Shown here: positions 1 to 13,914 of the stretch, one piece after another
Position numbering within the stretch: the first letter of the stretch is position 1
How the letters are laid out: the number at the start of each line of letters is the position of its first letter
NCBI GenBank assembly: GCA_935421135.1
Contig: OW285188.1
Location: forward strand, 17,461,233 to 17,525,232
Direction of reading: 5' to 3'
From: Bugulina stolonifera
Lineage: Eukaryota > Bryozoa > Gymnolaemata > Cheilostomatida > Bugulidae
DNA length: 64,000 bases
Notes under the pieces: model-generated
What the model was told of the DNA's origin: nothing
The model's input: the letters and a program-made list of their open reading frames with translations, nothing else
The model's database searches: none
Made by a program: the position numbers and the translations under genes

Positions 1-217
1 AACCACCACCCTTATATCAATTTTATAAAAATGGATATTTGGCTAAAAGGTGTCAAGAATCAAGAATTGACACGTTTGAATTTTTATTTGTATCCTAATA
101 ATTGATTGTTTCTCTAGTCTAAGAGATGGTACATGTAGGCTATTTTAGCGCTAGTAATAGACCAATATATTGTATTGCTTCAGGGACCAAACAATTTACA
201 GACGAAAATTGTCTTAC

Positions 218-2701
218 CTTGACCTGACTTTCAGACATTCCAAGTGCAAACGCCAACCGACCTCTTTCTGGCCCAGCAAGATACTTCTGCTGTTCAAATG
301 TTTTTTCTAATGCAAATATTTGAGAACCGGTAAATGTGGGACGAGTATTCTTCTTTTTACCATCTTTGGTGTTGACTGAGACCATGGCACCTAAAATTAC
401 GATAAGCTATATTTAATATAATGCGCTTGTAAGCAATATTTTCAAATATAGTACACGCATTCACTGCGTGATGCACGATGCACCTGAGAATTCCATCAAG
501 AGATGTAAGTGCTAAGAATCATCCTATACAGTAATGTTGCACAATGTAATATATCTGTCTACTAGACATGGAGGTGACATGTAAATCATCGTAGCACATC
601 CATCCTAAAGAGAATTATTTTCCGTCTTACAAAATATTTATGTTTTCAGTTTGACTTTTTATTGAGTGAAGACTCCAAGTTAAGTTCTGATAAAACATTT
701 CAATCATATTATTGTATTCACTTGTGCATTACATACATGTACAATGTTACACGTGTAAATTAGACTTAATTTTTGTGTTAACATATTACCATTTTTGTAT
801 AGATTTCAATATACAAGTAGTTAATATATAAAATATTTTGTGAGTCATGATGCACATATGATGACAATTAGAGGCGGGTAGCCAAATAATGTACCAGCTA
901 TTTCTCCACATTGTCACCTTCATTAGCATAAAATTTGCATAATATTCCAAAATATTAATTTGTGTCATTTTCTTGTATGTAGTAATCCAGAGCTGCATGC
1001 AAATGCACAGATAGGAAAGGGGGGAAATTAAACAATTTGTGTCTAGAAATTACTAACAATACTTAAATACAATAATTTATACAAGTATTGTAGTTTTTTG
1101 TTGAATATAGGTTGAATGAAGTAACTATGAAAGTGGTACGGAGCCCTAAATGCATGTTTTGAACCAACAACAGAAAATAATTGATCTGTTGCAATATCGT
1201 ACAGTATTGATTGCTACTCCAAATAATGAACTTTTAAAGTGTATGTTAAAATGCTAATTCATACATTAATGAGTTTGATAATATTTGAGTATAATTAGCA
1301 TAGCTTTTGTTAGTATGCACCAATTTAGTGGTCTGTCAGTGTGATTACATAATCAAGTGACAAAATTCATAGTAGTTCCTACTTTACCATCAATACAGAC
1401 ACAAGGGTGCAGGTGCTCTTGAAATGTTTGCAAGGTCAATCGTACTATATACTCTATTAATTGATGTCATTATTTTCAAATTATTTACAAATCGCTCAAC
1501 CTGATTAAACTGCTATATTGTTGTACATGTCTACAACTTGTAATTAATATACTAATACAACTAGTTTCATCACTGATCATAACATTGGGAAAGCCCTACA
1601 TGTACATGTATGGTAACCACATAATAACTTTTAGATCTAGTTGAATAATAAATCTGCCATTTCCAATCAAACCTACTGACGATATAAGCCTACTGTTCCA
1701 CATAGAATTCTGCAAAAGTTTCTAACTGATCATGTCTTCAGTATATTTTAATAAATGGAAATATTTGTAATCAATTTGTTTGTTGATTGTGATTGATTAA
1801 GAAACAGGTTTGTCCAATTTCAGTCAGTGTTATAATTATTTGCCATAAATATCATAAATCATCTAGAAAGAAAGTAATGTAAAACGCTACTAAACATAAA
1901 TATTTTCTATTAATTTGATGCAACTGGTAGTAGACAAAAACAGGCCTATGCAGTGTTATCAATACCGTAGGAAAGCACAGCTAATAAGTATTAGAGATGG
2001 AGACAGTTCCAATTTTTTAAACACCTCATATGATAAAGCATGATGAGGAATTTAACTTTGTAATATTATACACATGTACAACATACATGTAGTAATCACA
2101 CCCCATAGTTTGCATTAGAGAATCTCCATAATCATAATCTAAATGTTAACTTACCATGTTTGTTATGCCAGGGAGATGTTTGACCAGGACTGGGCAACAT
2201 CTGTCCATTATTTGGCCAGTGATACAGAGATCTTGTTGAAGGCATGTTCTTTGCACCAGGACGAAGTGCTGCCGAGCTGGATTGCGACCCTGGTTGTGAA
2301 CAGCTACTGTTATTATAGTAAACTCCCTGGCCAAGTCTAGCTTGCAGGTCTGGTCTACTTAGAATATCTGATATACCATGAGGAGTGGCTGCTGCAGCAT
2401 CTAAACAGTACTTTACATTCATAGAGTAGTAGGCAGCGGAGTTATAGCTAGTCACCGCAGTGTCCGTAGGTAGACTTGCTGACTGTGAAGGTTTCATATC
2501 CGTCATACTGTGCAAGGCGGCCAAGGGAGCAGTGTTAAATGAAAATGGTTGTCTAACATTTCCACCCGATTCAGAATAATTATAATAGCTTTCCGAGTGC
2601 TGTGGCACCGCTGGATGAGGGTGTGAATGTGGGTTCTGATAAGAAATCATTGCGTTCTGTTGATGTGTCATTTGTTCGGTGGAGCCGTGGTAATCCAGCA
2701 T
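218..2701 (-). CDS. NK6-class homeobox transcription factor, 3' end outside window
   Basis: Sequence-specific nuclear transcription factor of the NK6 (Nkx6) class. Two exons are visible: 2701-2155 and 390-218. They join in phase (phase 1 at the first junction) to give 240 residues. The N-terminal part carries two motifs I know from bilaterian Nkx6 proteins: [12 protein letters not shown] (about residues 59-70) and the repressor-type [12 protein letters not shown] (about 106-117). A WPNN...SPWHNK stretch resembles the conserved WPG...SPPWRD segment. The homeodomain starts near residue 195 ([20 protein letters not shown]) and runs to QVK at homeodomain position 46. There a GTAAGA donor interrupts it between positions 46 and 47, a classic homeobox intron position. 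The recognition-helix exon (WFQNRR) must lie left of base 1. The start at 2701 is the first Met. A TAAATAG acceptor-like site lies just upstream, so an extra 5' exon is possible. An NK5/6/7-type precursor is the alternative name. Confidence 0.88.
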
Positions 2702-3300
2702 GCCTATTTAACAAAGACTAACTAACACCCTCTAATTCTCTCCAACTTTGAAAGATTACAGTTAGAGAGAGAGGAAAATGTCTGCACTCTTGTAATATTT
2801 AATACGTATTCGTCATGACAAAGTAATAAATGATGCCTAAATATTATCCTATAATAAATCTTCCAGTTTGAGATTTATTAAAAAAATAGTATAAAGTGCT
2901 ACTGCTAAAAATACTAAAGCAGATATATAAAGACAATGGATCGATCCTATGTCCACTCTGGTCTGTGACAATCTGTAATACGAGTTTTAGGTAGGAGCGT
3001 TTTACTCCAAATGTCGACGGATAAGTTTTTCCAGAAGTTATATTGATGTTCTGCTGATAGTACGGTAATCCTGATTGACTAAGTATGAGTGTGTGCAAGT
3101 CAGACGGATTACAGTCTGCCAGTGTATCCACTCTTCAGCAATTGATTGTGACTTGACTATAGAACAGGTGAGCCAGCTGCACAAGTTTATAATAATGTTA
3201 CTGTATATAGCAAAGGAGGTGGTAACCAGTCACCTGATTGGCTAATTCTACTCCTCCAAATCATATCTTCCAATCTGAATGCAAAATATGAAACCTGCTA
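2702..3300. other. Upstream flank of the NK6-like gene
   Basis: About 600 bases 5' of the homeobox start. The minus strand has an open stretch at 3131-2844 with a plausible amino-acid composition, but it begins right after a stop and has no ATG. It could be a 5' untranslated exon or chance. I see no clear TATA box. The presumed promoter lies here or further upstream. Confidence 0.4.
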
Positions 3301-5099
3301 CAGGTTTGAATTCTGGAGGCATTTATTTATCAGGTAACCAAGTTTAGGTTTTATCAACGTAAATTCACATTTTCCATGATATATTTTTGAAATGTTTCTT
3401 ATTACTGTTAGGTTTTATTCTAAGACATGCAAATGCAGAAAAACAACAAAAATATTTACCTAAGATGATTTCATGCCTGCAAATATGTTATTTGAAAATA
3501 GTCAAAAGGCTACAGCGTAGACATAAATAGCACTGTACCGAATAAAAAAAATACCAGGTGCTCAGTACATTAATTGAACACCTACTAATCATTAGTATAT
3601 CCAACTATGTATCTACATAAAAGTATCATATTATATAGTACATGCAGTTATGACGATTATACATATAATAGACCCATCTTGTAGTTTTCTAATTTACCCG
3701 CCTGGGTATCAGTTGTGAAAAAAAGTTCTGAAATAACGAAGTTAACAAAAGCTTTGAAGCACATTTATTTACACATTACTAGTACATATTTTGGTGTACT
3801 CTTTAACTGTGCAACAGCTGTAATATATCCCAAAAGTCTGACAAAAACCCATCAATCAGAGAGTTATTAAATAACTGGAGTCAAGTGTCAGAGAAAGCTT
3901 ACAGACCCTGATAGTTGATGGAAACCAAGAAATCTCTTACATTGCATTATGGGTCACGGCATTGATAAGTTGTAACTAATGACCCAAACTATGCGAACTT
4001 GGGCGCCGGCCACAGTCTTCATTGGACTGACACCCATGGCAGGCCATTATATATTTTTATGAATGAGTTTTACCCCCATTTACCACTACTCTTTTTATCT
4101 TATTTACTTTTTATTTAAATTAGTTCTCAATTTCATAGTTTTAAACATAGAAATGTAGCTCATGTGACACTCAGTACAGTGGAGAGAAGAGGAAAGTATC
4201 CTTGCTATCTATGCTCAGGTCATGCTTGATAGAGGAATAATTATACCAGCAAAACAATACAAAAACATTTTAAGTTGTCAAGTTTTTATGCATCAATTAC
4301 TTTGCAAGTTATTGTACCTACATGTATATCTACATGTATGTAATAGGTAGAACTAAGATAAAAAATTGTTGTTGATGCTAATACAGCTACATGGATTGTA
4401 CTCTGTGCAATATGATAATAATATCTAAACAAAGATGTTGGATTTAATAAGCAGAAGAATATGAATTGTTTGTTTATACCAATGTTATCTGAAAGGCATC
4501 ATATTCAAAATATGAATAAACAGACATGCAGACAAGGTGTTTGATGCTGGGGGTGAGCACCTGCTAGTGATGATGTTGCCCCATTCAACTCAACAACTGC
4601 TTTTGGCAAAGTAAAATAATTTGTTTATATTAAAATTATGTTTTTTTCTCGAAAGCTGCCAATTAAGCAGAATTGTTACTGTCAGCATTAGTAATGCCTA
4701 GTAGTATCTTCCTGAAGACAGTGATGTGCAGTACAACTGTGTATAGATGGTGGATCGTGTGGTGGGTAGACGACACAGTCTAACACAAGCAATGGGGAGG
4801 GGGTGTGAACACTACATACTGTTCAACCAGCACACTAGTACAACTGATATTAATTTTGGTAGATATCTGTACTTATGGCTATTCGATTACTATTGATATA
4901 AAATCGTATAATATATACATGTACATGGGTAGTTACCAAGTTACTAAGATAATACAATGTAAACTGAACTATTGTGGCTGCATAATTTTCTTCAACACAA
5001 TTGTCTTCAGGTCTAAGGCTGTGTGGAGTAGTGGTTGTATGTAACACCATAATAATTAAATTCCATTGTTTGCAGACCTTAAGGTATGAGATCCTAAGC

Positions 5100-5275
5100 A
5101 TTATAGGGCATAGATGAGGAGGATGGAGGCATAGATGGGAGGTATATAGGAGCACGATGTATGAGATACGACTGCACGGGAGGGGAGATAGGCAAGGTCA
5201 GAAGGAGCAAGGAGAGGGTCGAGTGAAGGAAGGCGAGGAAAGCACGGGCAAAGAGACAGAGTATTAGAGTATCAG
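5100..5275. repeat. Purine-rich (GA/GGA) tract
   Basis: The plus strand is strongly purine-biased for about 170 bases (repeated GAGGA, GGGAGG and GAAGG words) against an AT-rich background. Open frames on the minus strand here follow from the composition and I do not call them genes. Confidence 0.55.
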
Positions 5276-8200
5276 ACAATTTATTAAAAATACCTGACCA
5301 CAGTAAGTTTATAAAGTATCATAATGTGATAAAACGTAAGTGTTGGGTTCTACTTTCTAATCTGCAACTTAGCAAGGATCGATATGTGTCTAAAAGAAAG
5401 GCGAGTTCGGTACTGTACAGAAAAAGAAAGAGTGTGGACTCGTGTTAACTACAGTATAAGGATATTATCTATACTGAAACACTTGTGTATTGGTCAACAC
5501 TTTTTCCAGGTATAGGCGCATATTAAGTGCAAGCATAATGCTACCTGCTAACTGGTTGAACAACTACATGTATCTGTGCACATTGGTAATGACATATAAC
5601 TGGCACTCATTCTCGTTAGTTTTAACTGATGAGTGTATTGAGAGCCCCCACCCCCCCCCCCCATCCCTGGAATCTAGACAGCCATGAGCCATTTCTCCTT
5701 AAGATGACAACTAGTTGGTTATCAAATAGACCTGACCTGACCTTTCCTTCGAAGGCCTGAAGTACCAGATTACATTGTTCTACCATCGTAATCTTTTGTG
5801 TTTGATATTGAAAAGCAATGTTTTACTTCTACGGTTCATCAATAAGTATGAATGTCATTTCAGTTGACCACATGATCTCTTCTGACACATTCCGCTATCT
5901 CTTTCTTTCCAATGCAGGAAGACAGTTTCCAACTTCTTTGAGGATACACTATGAAAAGGACATGCCTGTAATAACCGTAAAGCCTGCCATTACGGTTCCT
6001 CAGCTAGCTACGTGATAAATCCTGTTAATTCGTTTTTAGGGTGGACATCCTCCTTTTTATGGTGGGCAGCAGCTTACATATTGCACATATAATCATTTAG
6101 TTGGCTAATTCATACTTGGGTATTCCGGATAAAAATTGCTGAATAATGGATGCTAAAATGCAAATGCAGAATCGTTTATTTAACATCTGGAAATGTATCC
6201 CAACTCCTTCATAATCTTATGTAATTTAGATAGCAATGCAATGAAGTGTAATTTATTATGGTATTGTTCAGAGTATTTTCACACTGTCACAGAGTTACCA
6301 GGTGTTTGTTATATAATTATTTATTGGCTTTATTTCTCACATATATCTTGCCTCAGATTTTAAACTTTTTACACATATGCAATCAATACTCATGCTGTTA
6401 GTGTATATTACAAGTAGAGGGCTATAGATCTATAGAAATATGTGGAACACAGTTTATAATCTTTGTTGATGGCAATTAGCCATAATATGCTATCCTAGCA
6501 TTACAAATAAATTCTTTAAAACATTATAAATAAATAAACAAGTTAGAGAGTTGGCTGATCAAAGACAGCGCTACATCATTATTTTATAATAACTTCTATA
6601 CATCAACAAAATCACAATCATCATTTTACATTTTAGGAAATAATCATTCAATAAATTCACTTTTAGTTGCATTTTACAACACAGACAGATATTACTATTA
6701 CAGGCACAAAAAACAATTGCAGCCTGGAATAGCCCTAGATAGAAAAGTCATAGACAGAATCTATGAGGGATACCAGGGTAGCTGCCCCACCCCCACATTT
6801 AGTTAAAACTCGAAAACAGTATCTGCTTTTAGTGCAGTCATCAAGGACCAATTAACGTTTGCTATACTCCATGACATTGCCTAGCTACAAAATAGCAGAC
6901 CATTTCTATGGTAAATTCCTACTATTGTTGTTTAACACTGCTGTAAACTAGGACAACAATCAATATTTTTAGCTATTTACATTTTTTATTATTAAATGTT
7001 GTTCATCTGGCTCAGAAAATATCAATTTAGGTGTATTATGAAATCATATGTCAAGATTACAACATTGTACTTTTTTATAAGCTATGATGAGACTTGAGCT
7101 ATTCTTAGCCTGTTAATGCTAATAACGAAGTATTAATCCTTGGATTTTCTTTCATTTTCAGATTCTCTTTATTGATTGGATATACATGTATATCATTACA
7201 GTGCTCTACAAATACAGTGGGCTATAGGTAGGACTCCAGAATTAACATTCTAAAATATGATAATATAATTTGATGGTAGACCCATTAAAGGTGCTTGGGA
7301 GAGCTGTTATTACTTTACTTGTGCATACATGCACATAATAATATAATAATTTATTAATACATGGTGTATACAATGTAAGATATAATTGATGATACTGGAG
7401 TAAATAATATCCCATCTACTTACAACTGACTAGTGATTATATTATTTACTAATGAGTTAATAATCGCTAGACATGAGTGAATTTCTTCTCATGATTTAGC
7501 AATACAAAAATATTAATTGGGAACCTGGTAGGTTTACTTTTTACTAATTATCTCTTTAAATATTAACTTCTAAACTAACATATAGCTAAGCCTATTTTGT
7601 TTGCTTTCAGGTTCTTTGACCTGTATCAAGGTTTAGCAATTGCATATTCTGACCACAAACACATGCCTAAGTGTTTCAGGAACCTTATGGGCACCTGCTA
7701 AATAATAATATTCAGAGAAAAAACAACTCCAAATTAAATATATTATTTCAAATTTACCAAATATTATGAATCTAACTGAATGCTTACTAACAAGGGTTGT
7801 GCTGTTGTAGGTACTAGATTAGAGATATGATACGGTCGCACTACTTGATAGATTATAAATAATACACTGATTAAGTTTATTTATCTCTTACTTCAACTAT
7901 CTATTGCAGGGTCCACACTGAGTGCAAGACAAGCACTATAATATTATGCAAGTACAGTTTAGAGAATATTATGACCATGTGGTGTGGAATATCAGTTCTT
8001 ATATACATGATTATACATTGTACTTTACATAATAGTCTTTATTTAAACTTCTGTAGATTAAGATGGCTGGAAGAAGCTAGAACTAAGCACTCTGTAGGCT
8101 GCATGGTAAGTCACTATCACTTTCCTAAAATTTTCAACCAGAAAATGATTCTACAAAAGTGCACGGCAGCTGAGGCAGATAATAACAATATTGTTTAACC

Positions 8201-10429
8201 AAACAGGCCACATTACTTTCATATAAACAACTGAACTCCCTTCACAACAGTTTTTCGACCGATGCCTAATCTGCGTGCAAATCCATTATGCTCCGGTTTT
8301 TCATTTACACTGTGACGCATTCGTCCATTCTGAAACTTTGGACATCAACACAACGTCATTTATATGATAGCTGTTATAACAATTGGCCAACAAAATAAAT
8401 ATTTTCTGACACAAATGTTAAGCTCCATTGTACACTTGAATCTCAGGATTATGATTATCCTAGTTACATTATATATACACATAATAATAATATAATGGTA
8501 ATTAAAAGCCAGCTGATGTCATGTCACGTTGCACCCTGTTAAGAACCTAAAGACAGTAATCCCAAAAGTCTACTACAATATTTATCTCAAAAAAACAAGC
8601 GTTCAGTCATAGCACTGTCTCTTTCTCGGTGCTGAATATACACCTAACTTGGTATCACGAAAAATAAGGACTTTCAAGATCATAATTAACGTACAATATG
8701 AAACACTGCAGTATTTGATATAGGGAAGAATATTAATAATGAACTACATGTATTTCAATTGAGATCTTGCCCAACCATTATATTATACGTATTACTACTT
8801 TACTAAAAGGTCAACTCTAGTGCCCCGTCTATTTAAAGAAGGTTGACAACATATGGTGTTGAAGCTGTGTCTAGATGCCACTGCCACACTGCTAATCACG
8901 CTGTCTACACCATAATCTACGTCAAACTTATTATGCTATGAATGTATATTGTATAAATCCACCATTGTTAGAAATTGGTGTCAAGTCTAAGCCTTTTGCC
9001 ACACTTCCTTATTACTGTAATATTTATAAAAAAGTGAAAGTCTTTCACAACTGTAATACAGCACTATTAAACCAATAATTTTGTGTATTACATGACAAAT
9101 GGAATGTTAAGACATCAATTATGTAGACCTACATGTATTTTAATGTGTGGCATAAAAATACATACACATTTATTAACAATAAATAATAATAATAATGGGT
9201 AGTAATGGCTAGCCTTAGTAGGTTGTAAATTAAAAAACGTGTAAATAATCTGTATAATTGTAATTAACCACCCTTCATTGTTAACATATTATATAATGTT
9301 ATAGTAAGCGGAATTAATATTTTATACAATCTTTGCATTTCATTTATATGTCTGAGAAAAGCAGTGTGAACATCTCTATCGGTATATCTGCTGCAAATTG
9401 TAGGGCTATTAGTAGTAAATTAAAAGGCATTTAACCTAGCAGTCTACTGGAGCAGATTTCAGCTGTTATCGCTGGTCAAATGTCAAGATGGAGGTTTTAG
9501 CTTCCCATCAGATTAAAAAGTGCAGTACTCGGTAATCAGTGTTTTGGTGCAAGAGGGTGATCCTTATAAACAACGGTTACCTCGTATCGATCTCTGATCG
9601 TCATGGAATTACTGTGGTTGAACAACGGCGACACAAACACCAAGTCTTTCTGCCATATATATGCGGATTCATCAGATATATATGTTTCCTGTTCATGTAA
9701 AATTTGAAACATCTGGTAATATTTTAAGCAGATGGAGTGTACCAGTACTATATGATTATGGAATATACTAACAAATTGATATTTAATGTGTAAAGTAGAA
9801 TCATCATAATTTGTGTATATTTTGACCTTTCAATAAACTAAATGTAGCTGTAAATGTTTTCCCATGAGTCCGATGACTAGCGTCATGTCTAGAAATTTGA
9901 AAAACATGGAACTTTCTTTAACCTCTGCAGTGTTTCGATAAGTTCGCTTCCAGTCTTTAAAACAATATTTTAACGTTGGACAACAGCGACTATTTACGGA
10001 TATGGATATTTTATTTGATAATAAATACGTAATTACACAAATATCTATCTACTCCTAATTATAATACAATCAAAATTTTATGGAACATCATAAAGATATA
10101 TATATGTCTATGTTAGTCTATGTACAGGAGTTCAAGGTAACTCTCTCTCACAAATATCTATACCTTTGATGCAACTTCGGCAGTTGTCTGGGCAGTTGCT
10201 AGACAATATCAAGCCCCATAGTGCCTGGTTATGTTGGCTTTCAAAGTGTTATATCGTAGTTACATATCTGTGTAGCAAAAACTGCTCTATAAAAAGACTA
10301 TTTTATCAAAGAATGTGTGATATTTTGCCATCTCATGCGATAAAGATAGATTTTTAATGTAAAATTTATTTTTCTTGTAGAAATGTCTGCTCAGAAATTG
10401 ACCACATTAGTATAAAATATGCTGATAAT

Positions 10430-10515
10430 AACATAATAATAATAATAATAATGATAATATAATAATAGGCCTACAATAATGATAATGTAATAACATAACA
10501 ATGTAATATAATAAT
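10430..10515. repeat. (AAT)n-like microsatellite
   Basis: Imperfect ATAATAATA repeats broken by ATGATAAT. Similar shorter runs are found near 9180 and 8470. The long tyrosine-rich minus-strand frame over it is a by-product of the repeat. Confidence 0.8.
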
Positions 10516-12947
10516 AACAATTGGGAATGTCAAAGCTGGCGGAAAACAAGCGATTAATAAAAACCACCCATAGCACATGTCCAATGTCCAGAGGAAATAT
10601 GTTCCATATTGTTTCTAAAATATACATACGTAGTTTATTATTATTTATAGTTTATATATTAAATATTAAATTAAAACATTATTAATTACATGCAAATTCA
10701 ATCTCTGACACTAGCTACCCTTGATATATTATGTCAGAATGAATAAAAAACATGAGGATTCATGTAATTGTAGCCGTGATAAATTCGACAAGGTGACACC
10801 TTATTTGTTGGAATTTACTACATTTTTTGTATCCACAGACAAATTGTAACAATTTCTTCTAGCCTTACTTACCTTTATTACATATAGTTAGCACCTTTGG
10901 TTCACCAATAATGTGCCTGGCAGTTTAAGGCAGTTCGTGAATTAACAATATATATAATATTAGTTCAACAATAATATTATACTCATGAGCTTGTACTATA
11001 ATCAAGGGTACACTGGATCAGCACTAATTAGGCATAAAGACAAAAATCGTTTAAAACCAATGTTTCAGAAACATTGATAACTAAACCAAGGTTTTGTAGT
11101 TTTCGGGCTGTCACTTTGGATACATCTGATCCTAATGCGTTCTTTATGAACATTAGACCACATCAAACTATCAAACCATGATTCCAATAACATGAGTATG
11201 AAAGTAATGACAAGCTTTATAACGTCATATAATTTTATTGTCAAGTCTTTGTAAAGACATTACTAAACGACTATTAAAACATGTTATATTTGGACGAGGC
11301 CCACATATGACTTGCAGATCAAAACAATGGAGAGTTTAGTAGCTGATCTCAGCTACATAGGAGCCCCTATGACCCCTATCACTGACCTCTAGCACTGTGA
11401 CCAGTCAATGAGCTGAAAGCTGTTGAACTGTTGGTAAATTACTTTTTGACTAATTATTTAGTTTAACAACAGAAAAAGTGTTTAGTTAGAAATTATGATT
11501 TTCCTCAAGAAAATATTATATTCTGTGCTGTAAAAATATTTGCATCTGAGAGAGCACTCCATCAGATATATCTGCTCACTGTCACATTTTGTAAAACTCT
11601 CCGATATGTTTGGAACAATATGAGACTGTGCTATAACAATCACAAACCCATTCAAACAAGCACAGAATCCCTTATCGGATGGTGATTTCTAAAACAGAAT
11701 CAATTTTTGAATATACATATAACTAGGCACTTTAGTGACTGCCCATTGTTGGTTAGTACAATATACTGGGTGGTATGGTAATGAGTAATGACAGGGCTAC
11801 AATGTGGATAAGCAATACCAGACGTAGGTGAACCTGTTCTACACATCACGGTAAATCTAAGAATGATGTCTTCCAGATTTAGATGTCAATTGAAGAAAGT
11901 AGGAAGAGGAGGTTAGAGGAGGTGGAGTGGTGCAACACAATGGTTGGCAACAGCTGCCCACTGCGTACAAAGACACACACATCTTAGCCTCATCCTGATT
12001 GATCTCATATTAATAGATGAGATGAGACAAGATGGAGATTCCCTCTAAGTTCCAGTATAAAATTTTCCCCCTCATGAACTCTGTGTCAGCAGATGGCTGC
12101 ATGATCAGAGTGATAACAAGCAGAACTGATTCGTGGGTCCAAGTTATCTATTATTTGATGATTAAAAGAATGCAACTGAAGAGTTGTTAGACAAGCTGTA
12201 CTTGTTGGTATCTAATTGTTCAGTAATTATGTCTCTTGAAATGATACAGCACAATGTGAATTAAAACAATAGTGTGCCTCGGCTCTGAAATGTCATTCTT
12301 CCCGAAAAATGCTAAGTTTACTTCCAACCGATAATTTGATGATGTTGTAATTATTGTAGACGTAGTTATTTGTAAATAATGACAAATAGTACTGAATTAT
12401 GTACATTTTACACGAGTTTGCACAAATCTTCAAGCTGCTTTAGACCAACTTAACCATAATGGGGATAGCTTGTACTTTCTTTTGGAAGAAACATGAATAT
12501 ACAACTATAATCCACTTATTATTGGTTGTAAGCAATTCCTAAAGCTCACTAATTGCTACAAATTGAAAAATAATTGTCTAAAAAGCTCATCCATTTTATA
12601 TTATAATGTGGCTCCCAAGCAGTCTCAGACAACAAGCAAATGTTCTACTCTATAACTAGTGATTGTGCCTATTTAATAACACTCCCTCTAGATATACTAT
12701 TGTAATTAATATTATGTACCTGAAGACCAAAGATATCATATTATTATATACATAATTCATATCAATAATACCTTAATATATATTATTTCTCAGTTTTTTA
12801 CCCACATTGGCTAAATATTTACCATGGTAATAGTACACAGATAGAATTTGGCAAATTGTATTTAATATTGCAAATTATTATACACTCGCATTTATAATGG
12901 TCCATGCATCTAATTTTTTTCTTCATTATTCATGATTTTGAAGTACA

Positions 12948-12991
12948 GCTACCCAGTGTAGCTACCAAGTGCAGCTACCCAGTGTAGCTAC
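12948..12991. repeat. Short tandem repeat of a CAGCTACCCAGTGTAGCTAC unit
   Basis: CAGCTACCCAGTGTAGCTAC occurs twice with a related AAGTG spacer, making a small tandem array of about 15-bp half units. A related GTCAAGCTACCCAATGTA lies near 16165. Confidence 0.6.
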
Positions 12992-13866
12992 TCTAGTACT
13001 TGCTTTAGCTACTAAACGTAAACCAGCCTTGGATAAGTATATTTTCACATCTATCTAAATTATAGTGAGTAATATAATAATATAACTTGAAGTAGAAAAG
13101 ATTTAAAAGTACTCACAGTTGGGACCCAATTATTTTTCTATTTGGAACCTAGGGCCTGCTACTGCTATCTTTGGCTTGTGTTGGGCCTATTACCCAACCT
13201 CAAAATTCCCATTAGTCCTTTCCAATAATTTGCTGCTATCAAAGAACAACACCCTGTACTTGAGATGGTTAGGCCTACTAACCCATTGAAACACTCTACG
13301 TGTGATATACATTAACTGTTCTACCATCATATATAGAATAATGGTAAAGACAAGACTGGTGTCTGCATACTTTTTCTTTTGAATATTTTGAATTAATTTG
13401 TCAAAAAAGAACTTTTTACAAAAAGTTTGAGTTTTGATGTTGATGTCAAAAATGAAACAAATGTGTTTAATATCTAGCCGTGTAAGGCTGAATGATATAC
13501 AGTACAGTTAGCTGATGTAGTACCACACCTTGTAGAGCCACGTAGGTACCTAGACTATCCATTCTTCCATTTTTTGCATCAAGTCTTATAGAAAATTCCC
13601 TCCCTTTTCCAATTAGACTTTTTCATAAATTTTTTACTTTTTCTTTTCAATATAAATATTTATATGCATATATATATGATACTCTACTTTCTTAGTGATG
13701 AACTTTTTGCACCAAAATTGATTTCTATATGGCAGACAATGGAAGGCTACCCATTGCTTTCCTTGTTATTTCATCCGAGTTCTCACTAGTAATGATGTGT
13801 TGAAACGTTTCCCATTTGTTACATTCACTAGCAGAATGAGATTTCTTCTGTACTGCGGCAGATGTT

Positions 13867-13914
13867 TATATCAAGGAGTAAGAAGACTCCTTGTTCCTTA
13901 CTCCTTGTTTATAT
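13867..13914. repeat. Imperfect hairpin with CAAGGAGTAAG / CTTACTCCTTG arms
   Basis: The arms TATCAAGGAGTAAG and CTTACTCCTTGTTTATA face each other around a short loop that holds another ACTCCTTG. The same word recurs elsewhere in the window (17528, 38113, 43236, 61962, 62819), so this is a small dispersed family. Confidence 0.6.

Noticed and set aside
2844..3131. Coding exon upstream of the NK6 start
   Set aside because: The frame begins after a stop with no ATG, and only a weak GTATTA donor is available. Kept only as possible 5' leader.
5490..8198. Multi-exon gene on the plus strand from acceptor-flanked pieces near 5510, 5916, 7611 and 8050
   Set aside because: The pieces have acceptors but no consistent phases, no recognisable motif and mixed stops.
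9540..9720. Open plus-strand piece containing NNGYLVSISDRHGITVVEQR
   Set aside because: Composition is protein-like, but there is no start, no clear splice sites and no family I recognise.
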